NCBI RefSeq assembly: GCF_000802245.2
Contig: NZ_CP021080.1
Location: 7,068,001-7,132,000 of the forward strand
DNA from: Streptomyces pluripotens
Lineage (GTDB): Bacteria > Actinomycetota > Actinomycetes > Streptomycetales > Streptomycetaceae
DNA length: 64,000 nt
Reading direction: 5' to 3'
Below are positions 26,915 through 36,285 of the stretch, one piece after another. Made by a program: the position numbers and the translations under genes. The notes beneath the pieces are model-generated. The model ran no database searches. It was not told where the DNA came from and saw nothing but the letters and a program-made list of their open reading frames with translations. Within the stretch, counting starts at the first letter, position 1. Each line of letters opens with the position of its first letter.

Positions 26915-27447
26915 GGTGTTGACCTCCGATCGGGTCGGGTCCGCCGGACACCGACTCCTGGTTTGCGTGTGGGCGCAAGCCTAGATCCGTAGAGCGCGCC
27001 CGCAGCGTGGCCGCTGGTCTCCGGTGACGTCCCGTCGAGGTTCCGCAACACGATCAGGACATTGCACCAGGCAGTGGAGCCGGTCCGGGCACTGGGTCCG
27101 GCCCAGGACCCGCTCCCGGCCCGCCGCAGCCACGGCCCGCCGCCCCGGCCCGGTGCGAGCGGGAGGTGATCAGCCGATGGGCTTGCTGGCCCCTCGGCGT
27201 CCGGGACGCACAGACCTCCCCCGTTCTGCTGATCCAGCCCCCGTCTGGGCCGGGCACGGCGTTTCCATGAGATGCCTCACCTGTGAATTGTGCCGGGAGC
27301 TGTGCTGTTCGGCCGACGCGTTTGTTAGATTGCGCAACTACGTAACCCGGGTGAACTGCTGTTTCACCCGTTCGTCCACCGCCACGCACGGCCGGCCGTA
27401 CCCATGAACGGCCGGGCCTGGGGGCCCGACCGTTCATGGAGTGGGAG
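26915..27447 (+). other. Intergenic region upstream of the LCP gene
   Basis: A 533-bp gap. The left 370 bases hold no supported gene. From 27321 on it becomes AT-richer and holds an octamer palindrome TTGCGCAA (27330-27337), an inverted repeat GGGTGAA/TTCACCC (27349-27355 and 27363-27369), and the hairpin at 27402-27439. These are the likely promoter and leader of the LCP gene, though a -35/-10 pair could not be fixed. Confidence 0.5.
27402..27439. promoter_or_regulatory. Long hairpin covering the LCP translation start region
   Basis: CCATGAACGG (27402-27411) pairs perfectly with CCGTTCATGG (27430-27439), and inside it CGGGCC pairs with GGCCCG around a four-base loop. The 3' arm includes ATG 27436 and the first bases of GGAG (27438-27441), the ribosome binding site for ATG 27448. 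It could block translation or stop read-through. Confidence 0.6.
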
Positions 27448-29157
27448 ATGAGCGACCCGTGGGACGGTCCCGCCGGCCCGGCCACGCGCAGCCGTGACGC
27501 GCGGGTGCCCGCACAGCGTGCGGCGAGGAGCGGTGGGGGGCGTCAGCAGGGCGGCCCCGCGGCCCCGATGGGCTCCCGCTCGCACGGAGGCAGACGGGGA
27601 CGCCGGGTCCGTCCGGTGCGGCGTGGCAGGAGGGCGCTGAAGATCGTCGGGATATGCATGTCCCTCCTCATCCTGGTCACCGCCGGCGTCGGCTGGTGGT
27701 TCTACCAGCATCTGAACGGCAATATCCACAGCGTCTCGCTCGACGGCAAGGGGGGCACCGAGAAGGCCGATGCCTTCGGCCGTACCCCGATCAACATCCT
27801 GGTCATGGGCTCGGACGGTCGGACCAGCAAGGCCGACTGCAAGCTCGGCGGGGGCTGCTCCAAGACCGGGGTGCAGACCGGTAGCAACGCGGACGTGCAG
27901 ATGGTCGTGCACATATCCGCGGACCGCTCCAACGCCACCGTGATGAGCATTCCCCGCGACACCATGACCCGGATCCCGGCCTGCAGGAACAGCGGGACCG
28001 ATCAGTCCACGCCCGGGTACTACGGTCAGATCAACAGTGCGCTGCAGTACGGTCCGGCGTGTCAGGTCGCTACCGTTCACCAGCTCACCGGTATCCCGAT
28101 AGACCACTTCGTCAAGCTCGACTTCTCCGGCGTCGTCAAGATGTCCGATGCGGTCGGTGGAGTCCCCGTGTGCGTCAGCGACGACGTCTACGACACCTAC
28201 TCGCATCTGAAGCTGTCCAAGGGAACCCACACCCTCAAGGGGGTGGCGGCCCTGGAGTTCGTCCGTTCGCGGCACGGCTTCGGCGACGGTAGCGACCTCG
28301 GTCGTACGATTTCCCAGCACCTCTTCCTCGGTGCGATGATCCGCAAGTTCAAGAGCGCGGGCACCCTCACGGACCCCACGGCTGTCTACGCACTCGCCGA
28401 CGCGGCCACCAAGGCGCTGACCGTGGACGACGGCCTGGGGACGGTGAAGAAGCTGATCGGGCTGGCGGCCGATTTGGACAAGGTGCCCGCCAAGCGGATC
28501 ACCTTCGCGACGATGCAGACGGCCCCCGATCCTGCCGACAGCAACCGCGTGGTGGTGGGCCCGGGCGCGAGGACCCTGTTCTCCACGATCGCAGACGACC
28601 AGTCCCTGACCACGGGCTCCGGGAAGAAGTCCGTGGCGGCCTCCGCGACGGCCAAGGCCACGGCGACCGCCCCGGCGGTGCCCGCGTCCGAGATCGCCGT
28701 GACGGTCGAGAACGGTACGTCCATTACCGGCCGTGCTTCGGCCGTTGCGACCGTGTTGACCGACCGGGGGTTCAGCCTCCGTACGACCACGGCCAACGCG
28801 CCGAGCCTGGCCTCGACCACCACTCTCACCTACGGTGCCGGACGGCAGGCCGAGGCGAAGACGGTCGCCGCGGCGCTCGGCCTGTCCGGCGCGCAGCTGA
28901 AACAGGGCACTGGAACGGGCCTGACCCTGGTGATCGGCAGTGACTGGCCGAGCGGTACCCGGTACCACGGGGGTTCCTCCTCGCCCGCGCCCGCCGACAC
29001 CAAGGCCGCGGTCGACAACGCCCACGCCTCGACCGCCGGGCAGGCCAAGACCTGCGCGAAGGTCAGCCCCTACAAGACGGTCACCCTGAACGGGATCTCC
29101 ATGACCCCTTCCCAGGCCTACGCGGCCGCGCGGGGCAAGCCCGACTCCGACGCCTGA
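27448..29157 (+). CDS. LytR-CpsA-Psr (LCP) family wall ligase
   Basis: 569 aa from ATG 27448 (ATG 27436 is an in-frame alternative). A basic, Gly-rich cytoplasmic N-terminus of about 60 residues is followed by one transmembrane helix (IVGICMSLLILVTAGVGWWFY). The LCP domain shows ILVMGSDGRT, VMSIPRDTMTRIP, YGQINSALQYG, VKLDFSGVVKM and LEFVRSRHGFGDGSDLGRT with the Arg/Asp ligands for polyprenyl pyrophosphate. A LytR_C domain covers about 415-500. These enzymes attach teichoic-acid-like polymers or glycans to peptidoglycan or proteins outside the membrane. Confidence 0.95.
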   Translation: MSDPWDGPAGPATRSRDARVPAQRAARSGGGRQQGGPAAPMGSRSHGGRRGRRVRPVRRGRRALKIVGICMSLLILVTAGVGWWFYQHLNGNIHSVSLDGKGGTEKADAFGRTPINILVMGSDGRTSKADCKLGGGCSKTGVQTGSNADVQMVVHISADRSNATVMSIPRDTMTRIPACRNSGTDQSTPGYYGQINSALQYGPACQVATVHQLTGIPIDHFVKLDFSGVVKMSDAVGGVPVCVSDDVYDTYSHLKLSKGTHTLKGVAALEFVRSRHGFGDGSDLGRTISQHLFLGAMIRKFKSAGTLTDPTAVYALADAATKALTVDDGLGTVKKLIGLAADLDKVPAKRITFATMQTAPDPADSNRVVVGPGARTLFSTIADDQSLTTGSGKKSVAASATAKATATAPAVPASEIAVTVENGTSITGRASAVATVLTDRGFSLRTTTANAPSLASTTTLTYGAGRQAEAKTVAAALGLSGAQLKQGTGTGLTLVIGSDWPSGTRYHGGSSSPAPADTKAAVDNAHASTAGQAKTCAKVSPYKTVTLNGISMTPSQAYAAARGKPDSDA

Positions 29158-29246
29158 GTGGCCCGTTGCGGGCGAGGGGTACCGCCAGTACGGAGCAACC
29201 GGCGAAGCCCCGCTCGCGGTTCGGCGCAGGGGCGGCCGGGACCCGA

Positions 29247-29480
29247 TCAGGGACTGGCGACGTCGAAGCCGTACCGCAGAGGTTCGTCGGTGATGGTGTA
29301 GTCGCGCCGGTAGAGGTGCACCGCTTCGGCGCGTACGCCGTCGGGGGACGTGGCCTCCACCTGGCAGGGGTAGGTCACCTGGATGACGCGCGGCTTGCCG
29401 GAGACCTTGACCCGCAGTCCGTGCGCGGGCCCTCCGTCGAGCACCGCGATCTGCCAGCCGGTCACCTCGGTCGTCTCCAC
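29247..29480 (-). CDS. Small conserved-looking hypothetical protein
   Basis: 77 aa from GTG 29480. Mostly beta: WQIAVLDGGPAHGLRVKV, VIQVTYPCQVEA and EAVHLYRRDYTIT. No family recognised. A TAAACT hexamer (29488-29493) ends seven bases before the GTG and there is no ribosome binding site, so the mRNA may be leaderless. Tight codon bias supports coding. Confidence 0.65.
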   Translation of the reverse strand: METTEVTGWQIAVLDGGPAHGLRVKVSGKPRVIQVTYPCQVEATSPDGVRAEAVHLYRRDYTITDEPLRYGFDVASP

Positions 29481-29586
29481 GGACGACAGTTTAGAGGTTG
29501 CGCAAGTCTTCGCCGCGTGAGGCGGCTCATGGTCACGTGGCGGCCCCGCGGGGCCCAGCGGCCCCTTACCGCTCGCGTCGGGTGCC

Positions 29587-30456
29587 CTACCCGGACCGCT
29601 GCGAGGCGGCTGCCTCGGGGCGCAGGTCAGCGAGGGTGAGGAGGCGGGTCGGAGGATCAGGCACGGCGATACGGGACGTGGTGTGCAGGCTGTGGCCTAC
29701 GTGGAGCAGTTCGCCGGGTTCCATGAGCCGCCAGCGCGGGTTCTCGTCCATGGGCTCGCTCGCCACGATGACGGCGGGACGACTGCTCAGCCCGGCCGAG
29801 TGGACGCGTAGGCGGCCGTTGAGGCCGGTGTGGTCGAGATGCCGGCCGCCGTGGTGACCGCCCGCCGGACGCTCGAGGACGTACAACCTGTGGGTGGCTG
29901 GATATCGCAGGGCCCACAGTTCATCGTCGGTGACGAGGATGATGTTGAGGGCATAAACAGGCAGATTCCCGGCAACCCACCGTGCCGCGGACTCGATACC
30001 GGCGGACACGTCGCCCCCGTGTGCCGCCGTTTCCCGCGTGACCAGGGCGAAGAGACGTTCGGAGTCGGTGTCGCCATGCACCAGGGAACGGTCCTCGCCC
30101 AGGTGGCGGTCGAGTGCGTCAAGCCCTTCGACCACGCCATTGTGCGCGAACAACCGGTCCTCTTGCGCAAAGGGGTGTGTGTTCCGCACATCCAGGCCTC
30201 CGGTCGAGGCATAGCGGATGTGAGCGAGGAAGGTGGCCGACTCCACCTCCCGAGCCTCCTGAGCGAAGGCGCGGTCCTCATAGGCGGCGATGGGCGCCTT
30301 GTGCACCTGCGGCGTACCGTCCGCCGCGAAGAAGCCGAGCCCGGTTCCGTCGGGGTCACGGTGACTCTGCGTGCTGAGACTGTCGGGGGCGTCCAGTAGC
30401 CAGAACGTGGCGCGCGTACGCAGGGGAGAGCTGATCAGCCCGAATAGACGGCACAC
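29587..30456 (-). CDS. Class II glutamine amidotransferase (YafJ-like)
   Basis: 289 aa. The N-terminus is MCRLFGLISS, with the nucleophile Cys2 exposed after Met removal. HRDPDGTGLGFF, HIRYASTGGLDVRNTHPF and LFAHNGVVEG are the glutamine-binding motifs of the Ntn amidotransferase fold. No synthase domain is attached, as in YafJ/EgtC-type proteins that hydrolyse gamma-glutamyl amides. EgtC belongs to ergothioneine synthesis, but no other egt gene is near, so the substrate is unknown. Confidence 0.92.
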   Translation of the reverse strand: MCRLFGLISSPLRTRATFWLLDAPDSLSTQSHRDPDGTGLGFFAADGTPQVHKAPIAAYEDRAFAQEAREVESATFLAHIRYASTGGLDVRNTHPFAQEDRLFAHNGVVEGLDALDRHLGEDRSLVHGDTDSERLFALVTRETAAHGGDVSAGIESAARWVAGNLPVYALNIILVTDDELWALRYPATHRLYVLERPAGGHHGGRHLDHTGLNGRLRVHSAGLSSRPAVIVASEPMDENPRWRLMEPGELLHVGHSLHTTSRIAVPDPPTRLLTLADLRPEAAASQRSG

Positions 30457-30628
30457 GGCATCCTCCTTCGACTCCGGCGTCCGGAATCATGTCGATGATG
30501 CCCCGTGACGTCGGCCCGGCCGACTGCGGCGGGCCGAGAAACAGGGGCGCAGGCCAATGTGTCCGAAACCAGCAGTGCGTGAACCGTCGGTTCCCCCGCC
30601 AACGGTCGGCTCCCGTGTTGCGCGGGTT

Positions 30629-31540
30629 TCAGTCGCTGGTGCGGAGCACCGCGTCGAGTGCTTCTTCGACCGTCGGGTGGCGGAAGACGAAGCCCGTTCT
30701 CAGCAGGGCGGCCGGCACCACACGTGCGCTGCACGTGATGCTCGCGGCGAACTCGCCGAGTGCCACGCGGAGCGCGAAGGCGGGAACCGGCGCGGGTGCC
30801 GGGCGGCCCAGGACATGGCTCATCGCCCTGGTCACCTCACGGTTCGTCGGTGGCTCGGGGGCAGTGAAGTTGACCGGCCCGCAGAGGGCGTCGCTGGCGA
30901 GGACGAAGCGGAGCGCCGCGATGTGATCGGTCAGTGAGACGATCGGCCAGTACTGGTCGCCGGAGCCGAGGCGGCCACCGATGCCCAGGCGGAAGAGCGG
31001 GAAGAGCCGGCCGAAGGCACCGCCTCGGGTGGAGACCACCAGACCCGTGCGTGGATGCACGACACGGATACCGGCCCTCCGGGCCGGGTGCGCCGCGGCT
31101 TCCCAGTCGACGCAGACGGACGCAAGGAAGTCGTCTCCGGCCGGCCCGGTTTCGTCCACGGTGCGCGCGCCGGTGTCGCCGTAGTGGCCGGTCGCGGACG
31201 CGGACACCAGAACACGGGGCGGATCCTCGGATTCCGCGCAGGCCCGGGCGATGGTCGCAGTCCCTCGTACGCGGCTGCTACGGATCTCCCGTTTGTACGT
31301 CGCGGTCCATCGTTTGTCCCCGATGCCTGCACCGGCCAGGTGGACGACGGCGTCGACGCCGTCCAGCGCTCCGGGCTGGACGTGCCCGGCGAGCGGGTCC
31401 CAGTGCGCGGATTCGCTGCCGTCCCCGGGGGCTGCCGGACTGTTGCGGACGAGGCGGACGACCTGGTGCCCGTCGGTGAGGAGGGAACGGGTGAGGGCGG
31501 AGCCGATGAGTCCGTTGGAGCCGGTGATCGCGACGCGCAT
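30629..31540 (-). CDS. TIGR01777-family NAD(P)-dependent epimerase-like protein
   Basis: 303 aa. N-terminal ITGSNGLIGSALTRSL is the Rossmann dinucleotide site, GAGIGDKRWT and SASATGHYGDTGARTVDE are typical of the TIGR01777 (SDR39U1) group. The C-terminal RTGFVFRHPTVEEALDAVL ends as in this family (DUF1731). Substrate unknown. GGAGGACGCC precedes ATG 31540. An AT-rich block (31563-31592) just upstream is likely its promoter. Confidence 0.92.
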   Translation of the reverse strand: MRVAITGSNGLIGSALTRSLLTDGHQVVRLVRNSPAAPGDGSESAHWDPLAGHVQPGALDGVDAVVHLAGAGIGDKRWTATYKREIRSSRVRGTATIARACAESEDPPRVLVSASATGHYGDTGARTVDETGPAGDDFLASVCVDWEAAAHPARRAGIRVVHPRTGLVVSTRGGAFGRLFPLFRLGIGGRLGSGDQYWPIVSLTDHIAALRFVLASDALCGPVNFTAPEPPTNREVTRAMSHVLGRPAPAPVPAFALRVALGEFAASITCSARVVPAALLRTGFVFRHPTVEEALDAVLRTSD

Positions 31541-31562
31541 GGCGTCCTCCCGAGGCGGAGAT

Positions 31563-31592
31563 GTCGATTTGATGCAAATTTAAAGCAATATG
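31563..31592 (-). promoter_or_regulatory. AT-rich promoter or operator upstream of the TIGR01777 gene
   Basis: About 30 bases that are nearly 75% A+T, in contrast to their surroundings, from 23 bases before the ATG. On the leftward strand they read CATATTGCTTTAAATTTGC followed by ATCAAAT. A CATATT -10-like hexamer is present but the -35 is unclear. It may be a binding site for a MarR- or MerR-type regulator; none lies adjacent. Confidence 0.45.
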
Positions 31593-31766
31593 GTCACGGT
31601 ACACAGGCTGCCCGGGCCGCGCCGACCACGGCCATCCGTGTCGTGACCGGTGTCGGTGGTCTGCGGATCGACGGATCGGAAACGGCCCGGTGCCAGCCCG
31701 GACTGGAGAGTGGCCCGGGGTGGTACCGGGCACGATGGCCCTCGAACACGCGGCCCGGAGGCAACC

Positions 31767-33113
31767 TCACGCTTCGCCGTGCGCGGCGGAGCCCGTCTTC
31801 TCCCTCTTCCGTCGTTGCGAGAGACGACTGGTGAGAAAGGCGATGACGGCAGAGATGACGATGAGGGGCATTTGGTTGTACGCGTCGTGCCCCATGAGGA
31901 GACCGGCCAAGACCGAACTGGTCAGGGGCAACCCGGTGACGACCGTGGCGGCGACGGCGATACCGAGCGCGAGTGCCGGAGTGTCCCCGAAGCCGGGCAG
32001 CCCCGCGCACGCCACGGCCGTCGCGGTGCCCACCAGCAGGGACGGGAAGATCGGGCCGCCCCGCAGACAGCCCAGACAGATTCCCCAGGCGATCCCCTTG
32101 CACAGGACGAGTGCGATGAGGGCGCCGACGGGCCAGGACCGTGGGTCGGCGGCCAACTGGGCGAGCCCGGCCTGCCCCGACAGTGCCGCCTCGGTCGGGG
32201 GACGATCGGTGAGCAGGGTGTACACGGCGATACAGACCCCCACCGCCACGGCGCACAGGATCGTACGGACGGCCTTGGCATGCTGCGAGGTCCACTGGTT
32301 GGTGTACTCCCCGAGCCGGTGCGCGTGGGTGACGACCAGGGCGACGAGGACGGCCGCCGGGATACCCCAGAGGAAGTCTCCGGCGTCCGGGACCGCGTCG
32401 GGCGGCACGGTGGGGAGCGAGAGCGCGCCGATCGACAGACCGGTCCAGTGACCGAACCCGGTGAAGACCAGAGCTCCGGCCGCACTGGTCGTCAGGCAGG
32501 GCAGGAGCAGCAGCGCGAGTTCCGGCCCGGCCAGCCCCGCCGCCTCGACCACCATGACCGCGGCGACCAGCGGTCCGCCGAGAATGGTGGAGATCGCCGC
32601 TGTCGACCCTGCGGTGGCGACGACCCCTCTGGAGCGGGGATCGGCCGCCCTCTTCGCCAGGCGGATACCGAGCAGCGCGAGCGCGGAGCCCACGGCCATC
32701 AGCGGTGCCTCCGGCCCCAGCACGACTCCCAGCGGCAAGGTCAGTACGGCGGCCAGCACCACTCCCGGCAGCTCACGTGGCGCGGTGGGTGCGCCGCCCA
32801 GTCCGCGCACGGGCACATGTCCGCCGCGTCCAGGCATGCGGGTGACGATCGGGGCGAGGATCAGCCCGGCCAGCGCGAGCGCGGGCAGCGACCACCACCA
32901 GGGGGCGCGGTCGTATCCGACCGTACGGGGGAGTTCCTGCCACACCTGGTGCTGAAGCCAGTGCTGGATGCTGACGAAGAAGAAGCAGGCGAAGGCGATG
33001 GGCACACCCAGCAGCACCGACAGCAGCAGAAGCCTCAAATAGGCGGGGCGCAGCAGCATCTGCTGCTGCTCGGACTCCTCCGGGGGCGGTGTCTGGGCCA
33101 AGGTTCCGCTCAC
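31767..33113 (-). CDS. ClC-family chloride channel or antiporter
   Basis: 448 aa with ten or more membrane segments. The anion-selectivity motifs are recognisable: GVVLGPEAPLMAVGS replaces the GREGP motif, STAAISTILGGPLVA follows, and GCLRGGPIFPSLLVG is the third. The Glu of GPEAP keeps the gating position. Members move chloride or fluoride, often coupled to protons. No regulatory CBS domain is attached. Divergent from the frameshifted methyltransferase. Confidence 0.93.
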   Translation of the reverse strand: MSGTLAQTPPPEESEQQQMLLRPAYLRLLLLSVLLGVPIAFACFFFVSIQHWLQHQVWQELPRTVGYDRAPWWWSLPALALAGLILAPIVTRMPGRGGHVPVRGLGGAPTAPRELPGVVLAAVLTLPLGVVLGPEAPLMAVGSALALLGIRLAKRAADPRSRGVVATAGSTAAISTILGGPLVAAVMVVEAAGLAGPELALLLLPCLTTSAAGALVFTGFGHWTGLSIGALSLPTVPPDAVPDAGDFLWGIPAAVLVALVVTHAHRLGEYTNQWTSQHAKAVRTILCAVAVGVCIAVYTLLTDRPPTEAALSGQAGLAQLAADPRSWPVGALIALVLCKGIAWGICLGCLRGGPIFPSLLVGTATAVACAGLPGFGDTPALALGIAVAATVVTGLPLTSSVLAGLLMGHDAYNQMPLIVISAVIAFLTSRLSQRRKREKTGSAAHGEA

Positions 33114-33259
33114 GCTCGCTCCTCCGGCGTCTCGTGCGCTTCAGTAAACGGTGGACCCGGACGGGCCGCATCTCGGCGAGGGCGGGCCGGTGGCAGCCAA
33201 GTACCCTGCGGTCCCGGGCCAGAGACACAGACGGACGTGGGTCGCAAGGGCAGACCGCG

Positions 33260-34088
33260 ATGGGGGACCGGGAGTGGGACGAGACGCTGTTCGCGGGAGC
33301 GGTCTCTTACGAGCAGGGCCGGCTGCCCTACGCGCCCGGGCTGGTGCAGTTGCTGGCCGAGGTGCTGCCCGTCGACGGGCAGGGACGCCTGCTCGACGTG
33401 GGCTGCGGACCCGGCAGTGCCGCCCTTGCTCTGGCCCAGTTGTTCCGCGAGTCCGTCGGCGTCGACCCGGACCCCGGGATGCTTGCCGCAGCCCGGCGGC
33501 GGGCCGCCCTTACACCGGCGGCGGGCCGCACGCGCTGGGTCGGGATCCGGGCCGAGGACCTTTTGGACGGGCTGGGTACGTTCACCGTGGCGGTCTTCGC
33601 CCAGTCCTTCCACCGGATGGACCGTGAGAAGGTGGCGCAGACAGCGCACGGCATGCTGCGGCCCGGTGGAGCGCTCGTGCACGTGTCAGATCTGAAGACC
33701 CGGTCCCGTACGGTCGACGGCCTGCCGTACCCGCCCGTGCCCTACGTGGACATCGGCGTGCTGGTCAAGCGGTACCTGGGCCCGTCCGACGTGCCGGCCG
33801 AGGCCTGCTTCCCCAGGGCACACCCGGAGGCGAGGCGGCGGTGTTCGACCGTGCCGGATTTCTGGGACCCGAGCGTCACGTCGTCCCGGGCGGGCAGGGC
33901 CTCGTGCGCACCGTGGACGACGTCGTCGCCTGGACGTTCTCGATGCCCTCCGCTGCGCCTCACCTGTTCGGCCCGCACCGCGGGGCCTTCGAGGCGGACC
34001 TGCGGCGGCTGCTCACCCGGACGGCTCCGGCCGGCTGCTTCTCCGAGCGGGTCCCAGCACCGAGGTGTTCGTGTGGCGCACAGCCTGA
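33260..34088 (+). pseudogene. SAM-dependent methyltransferase with two frameshifts
   Basis: From ATG 33260 one frame encodes the AdoMet site (LLDVGCGPGSAALALAQLF, then VDPDPGMLAAARRR) and HGMLRPGGALVHVSD. At about 33820-33835 (near CCCCAGGG) similarity moves to the next frame: GTPGGEAAVFDRAGFLG and WTFSMPSAAPHLFG. Near 34050 it moves again, giving a natural end STEVFVWRTA at TGA 34086-34088. Either the gene is decaying or there are two sequence errors. Uninterrupted it would give about 275 aa, a normal class I size. Confidence 0.75.
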
Positions 34089-34260
34089 GCAACTGCGGTG
34101 TCCGGGCTGCCTGTGCGTTGATCCCGCCCCAGATAGCCCCTGCCCGCCGTCGCTTGCCGTGCGGGAGGCGGGCCCCGTGCAGAGCGCGGGGCCCGGGCGT
34201 CGGTGACGGGGCCGGCCCGCTTGCACTGGCCCCGCCATCCGCCCGGGCCCCGCGCCGAGG

Positions 34261-36285
34261 TCAGCCGCTGACGCTGGCGGTGCCCGTCTCCAGATGGCCG
34301 GTGAAACGGCGCGACCAGGAGGCGTCGGAGTCGACGGTCACCGTGAAGTCGTACCAGCCGTGCGTGTAGGCGACGGCGTTGAAGAAGTCCTCTGTCGAAG
34401 CGCCGGGGGCGACGGTGTAGGTCCAGGGGCCGTCACTGCGGTAGCGATGGGACGTGATGGTGAATTTCACCGGCGTGGAACCCGAGTTGCGCATGCTGAA
34501 GTAGATGGCGAGCTTGCCCGTACCGGGTTCCACGGCGTACCGGGTGCTCACCTCAGCCGTCCTGCCCGCTTTGGTCGCATCGCCCTGGAAGCGGCGCAGG
34601 AAGCGGTTGGGGCCGACCATCGTCAGGTCGTACCTGCCGTCACCGTAGCCCGAACCGATGTTGAAGTAGTCGGAGGCCGTACTGCCCGGGTCGACGGTGT
34701 ATTGCCAGGGAGAAGTGTCGCGGTAGGCGTTGGGATGAATGGAGAAGTGGGCTGCCCGGGACGCGGGTGCGCCCTGGTTGGTCATGGTGAGCCAGGCCAG
34801 GATTCTGCCGGAGGCCCCGAACTCCAGACGGTCCAGGTACCCGCCCGGCTGGTACGGCAGTGCACGTGCCGGACGGGTACCTGTCTCCTGGGCGGGCAGG
34901 GTGTTGTCCGTCGGCACCGGATTGGGCAGTGGGGCACAGGTGTTGATGCCGATGACACGAGTCGCGGGCAGGGAGACCGGGCCGTGGACCGGGTTGGCGA
35001 AGTCGAAGACACCGGTCAGGTCGCCGCTCACCCTGCGCCGCCAGTCGCTGATGGTGGAGCACGTGGCGGGCTTGCCGAGGGCGGCCGTCCAGGTCTCCAG
35101 GAAACGTAGCACCGAGGTGTGCTCGAACACTTCCGAGGAGACCCAGCCGCCGCGCGTCCACGGTGAGATGACGATCATCGGTACGCGGAACCCGAAACCG
35201 TACGGCACCCCGTTGAGGAACTCGCCCGGCGTCCCGGCCGGCGGAGCCGGCGGGGGCACGTGGTCGAAGTACCCGTCGTTCTCGTCGTAGTTGAGGAAGA
35301 GGACCGTGGAGTCGAAGACGTCCCGATCCGCCGAGAGGGCCTGGTAGACGAGGTTGACGAAGTGGGCGCCGTCGCCGGGCGGGGCGTACGGGTGCTCCGA
35401 GAAGGCCTGGTTGGGGACGACCCAGGAGACCTGGGGGAGAGTGCCCCCCACGACATCGGCCCTGATGGCGGCGGCGATGTCGTCCGGGGTGGAGCCGGTC
35501 ACCGCAGGTACCGACGACATGCCGCGGTCGTACAGCGGATCGCCGGCCCTGGCGTTCGCGAAGCGCTTGAAGTAGGCGCAGCCGTTGTCCCCGTAGTTGT
35601 CCGCCGCGTTCTGGTAGACCTTCCAGGTGACTCCGGCGGCCTGGAGCGCCTCGGCATAATTCTGCCAGGTCAGCCCGGACTCATCACCGCCGTCGTAGCT
35701 GGAGGAGTCGACCTTGCCGCTCCACAGATACGTGCGGTTGGGGCCCGTCGCACTGAGGGTGGAGGAGAAATACCCGTCGCAGACGGTGTAGTTGTCGGCG
35801 AGTGCGTAGTGAAAAGGGATGTCGGAGCGGTCGAGGTAGCCGAGGGTGCGGACGTTGCCCACGGCCGACACCCAGCTGTCCAGGCGGCCCTTGTTCCAGG
35901 CGGAGTGCTGCGAGGACCAGGAATGGGGCAGATCGCCGTTGCACTGGGCGAGTGTCTCGCCGTCCTTGCCGCCGGCTGAGGGGGTCGCGCTCAGCTTCCA
36001 CGGGTACTGCCGGCCCAGGCCGTTCGGCTGGTCGAAGACCGAGTGCTCTCCGGCCAGAGTGATGCCGCTGCGGTCGTCGAAGCCGCGCACACCCCTCAGA
36101 CGCCCGAAGTAGTGGTCGAAGCTGCGGTTCTCCTGCATGAGGATCACCACGTGCTTCACGTCCTTGATCGTGCCGGTTGCCGGGGCCGGTGCCGCGGTCG
36201 CCGTACGCGCGCCGGCACCCAGCGTCACGCCCGCCGCCACGGAAGCGCCGAGCCCCACGAACCCTCTTCGGCTGATCGGTGTCAT
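34261..36285 (-). CDS. Tat-exported phosphocholine-type phospholipase C
   Basis: 674 aa from ATG 36285 (ATG 36300 is an in-frame alternative). The N-terminus MTPISRRGFVGLGASVAAG is a twin-arginine signal. The catalytic domain starts KHVVILMQENRSFDHYFG with the nucleophile region, followed by FSSTLSATGPNRTYLWSG, FLNYDENDGYFDHVPPP and VPMIVISPWTRGGWV. Two related C-terminal beta repeats (residues about 480-575 and 590-670) carry SPWQYTVDPGSTASDYFN and GPWTYTVAPGASTEDFFN, the DUF756 repeats of bacterial phospholipases C. It releases phosphate-bearing head groups outside the cell. A PHO-box-like site lies upstream. Confidence 0.94.
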   Translation of the reverse strand: MTPISRRGFVGLGASVAAGVTLGAGARTATAAPAPATGTIKDVKHVVILMQENRSFDHYFGRLRGVRGFDDRSGITLAGEHSVFDQPNGLGRQYPWKLSATPSAGGKDGETLAQCNGDLPHSWSSQHSAWNKGRLDSWVSAVGNVRTLGYLDRSDIPFHYALADNYTVCDGYFSSTLSATGPNRTYLWSGKVDSSSYDGGDESGLTWQNYAEALQAAGVTWKVYQNAADNYGDNGCAYFKRFANARAGDPLYDRGMSSVPAVTGSTPDDIAAAIRADVVGGTLPQVSWVVPNQAFSEHPYAPPGDGAHFVNLVYQALSADRDVFDSTVLFLNYDENDGYFDHVPPPAPPAGTPGEFLNGVPYGFGFRVPMIVISPWTRGGWVSSEVFEHTSVLRFLETWTAALGKPATCSTISDWRRRVSGDLTGVFDFANPVHGPVSLPATRVIGINTCAPLPNPVPTDNTLPAQETGTRPARALPYQPGGYLDRLEFGASGRILAWLTMTNQGAPASRAAHFSIHPNAYRDTSPWQYTVDPGSTASDYFNIGSGYGDGRYDLTMVGPNRFLRRFQGDATKAGRTAEVSTRYAVEPGTGKLAIYFSMRNSGSTPVKFTITSHRYRSDGPWTYTVAPGASTEDFFNAVAYTHGWYDFTVTVDSDASWSRRFTGHLETGTASVSG

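Noticed and set aside
34261..36285. Acid phosphatase or sulfatase annotation
   Set aside because: The Tat signal, ENRSFDHYFG motif and two C-terminal repeats are specific for bacterial phospholipase C.
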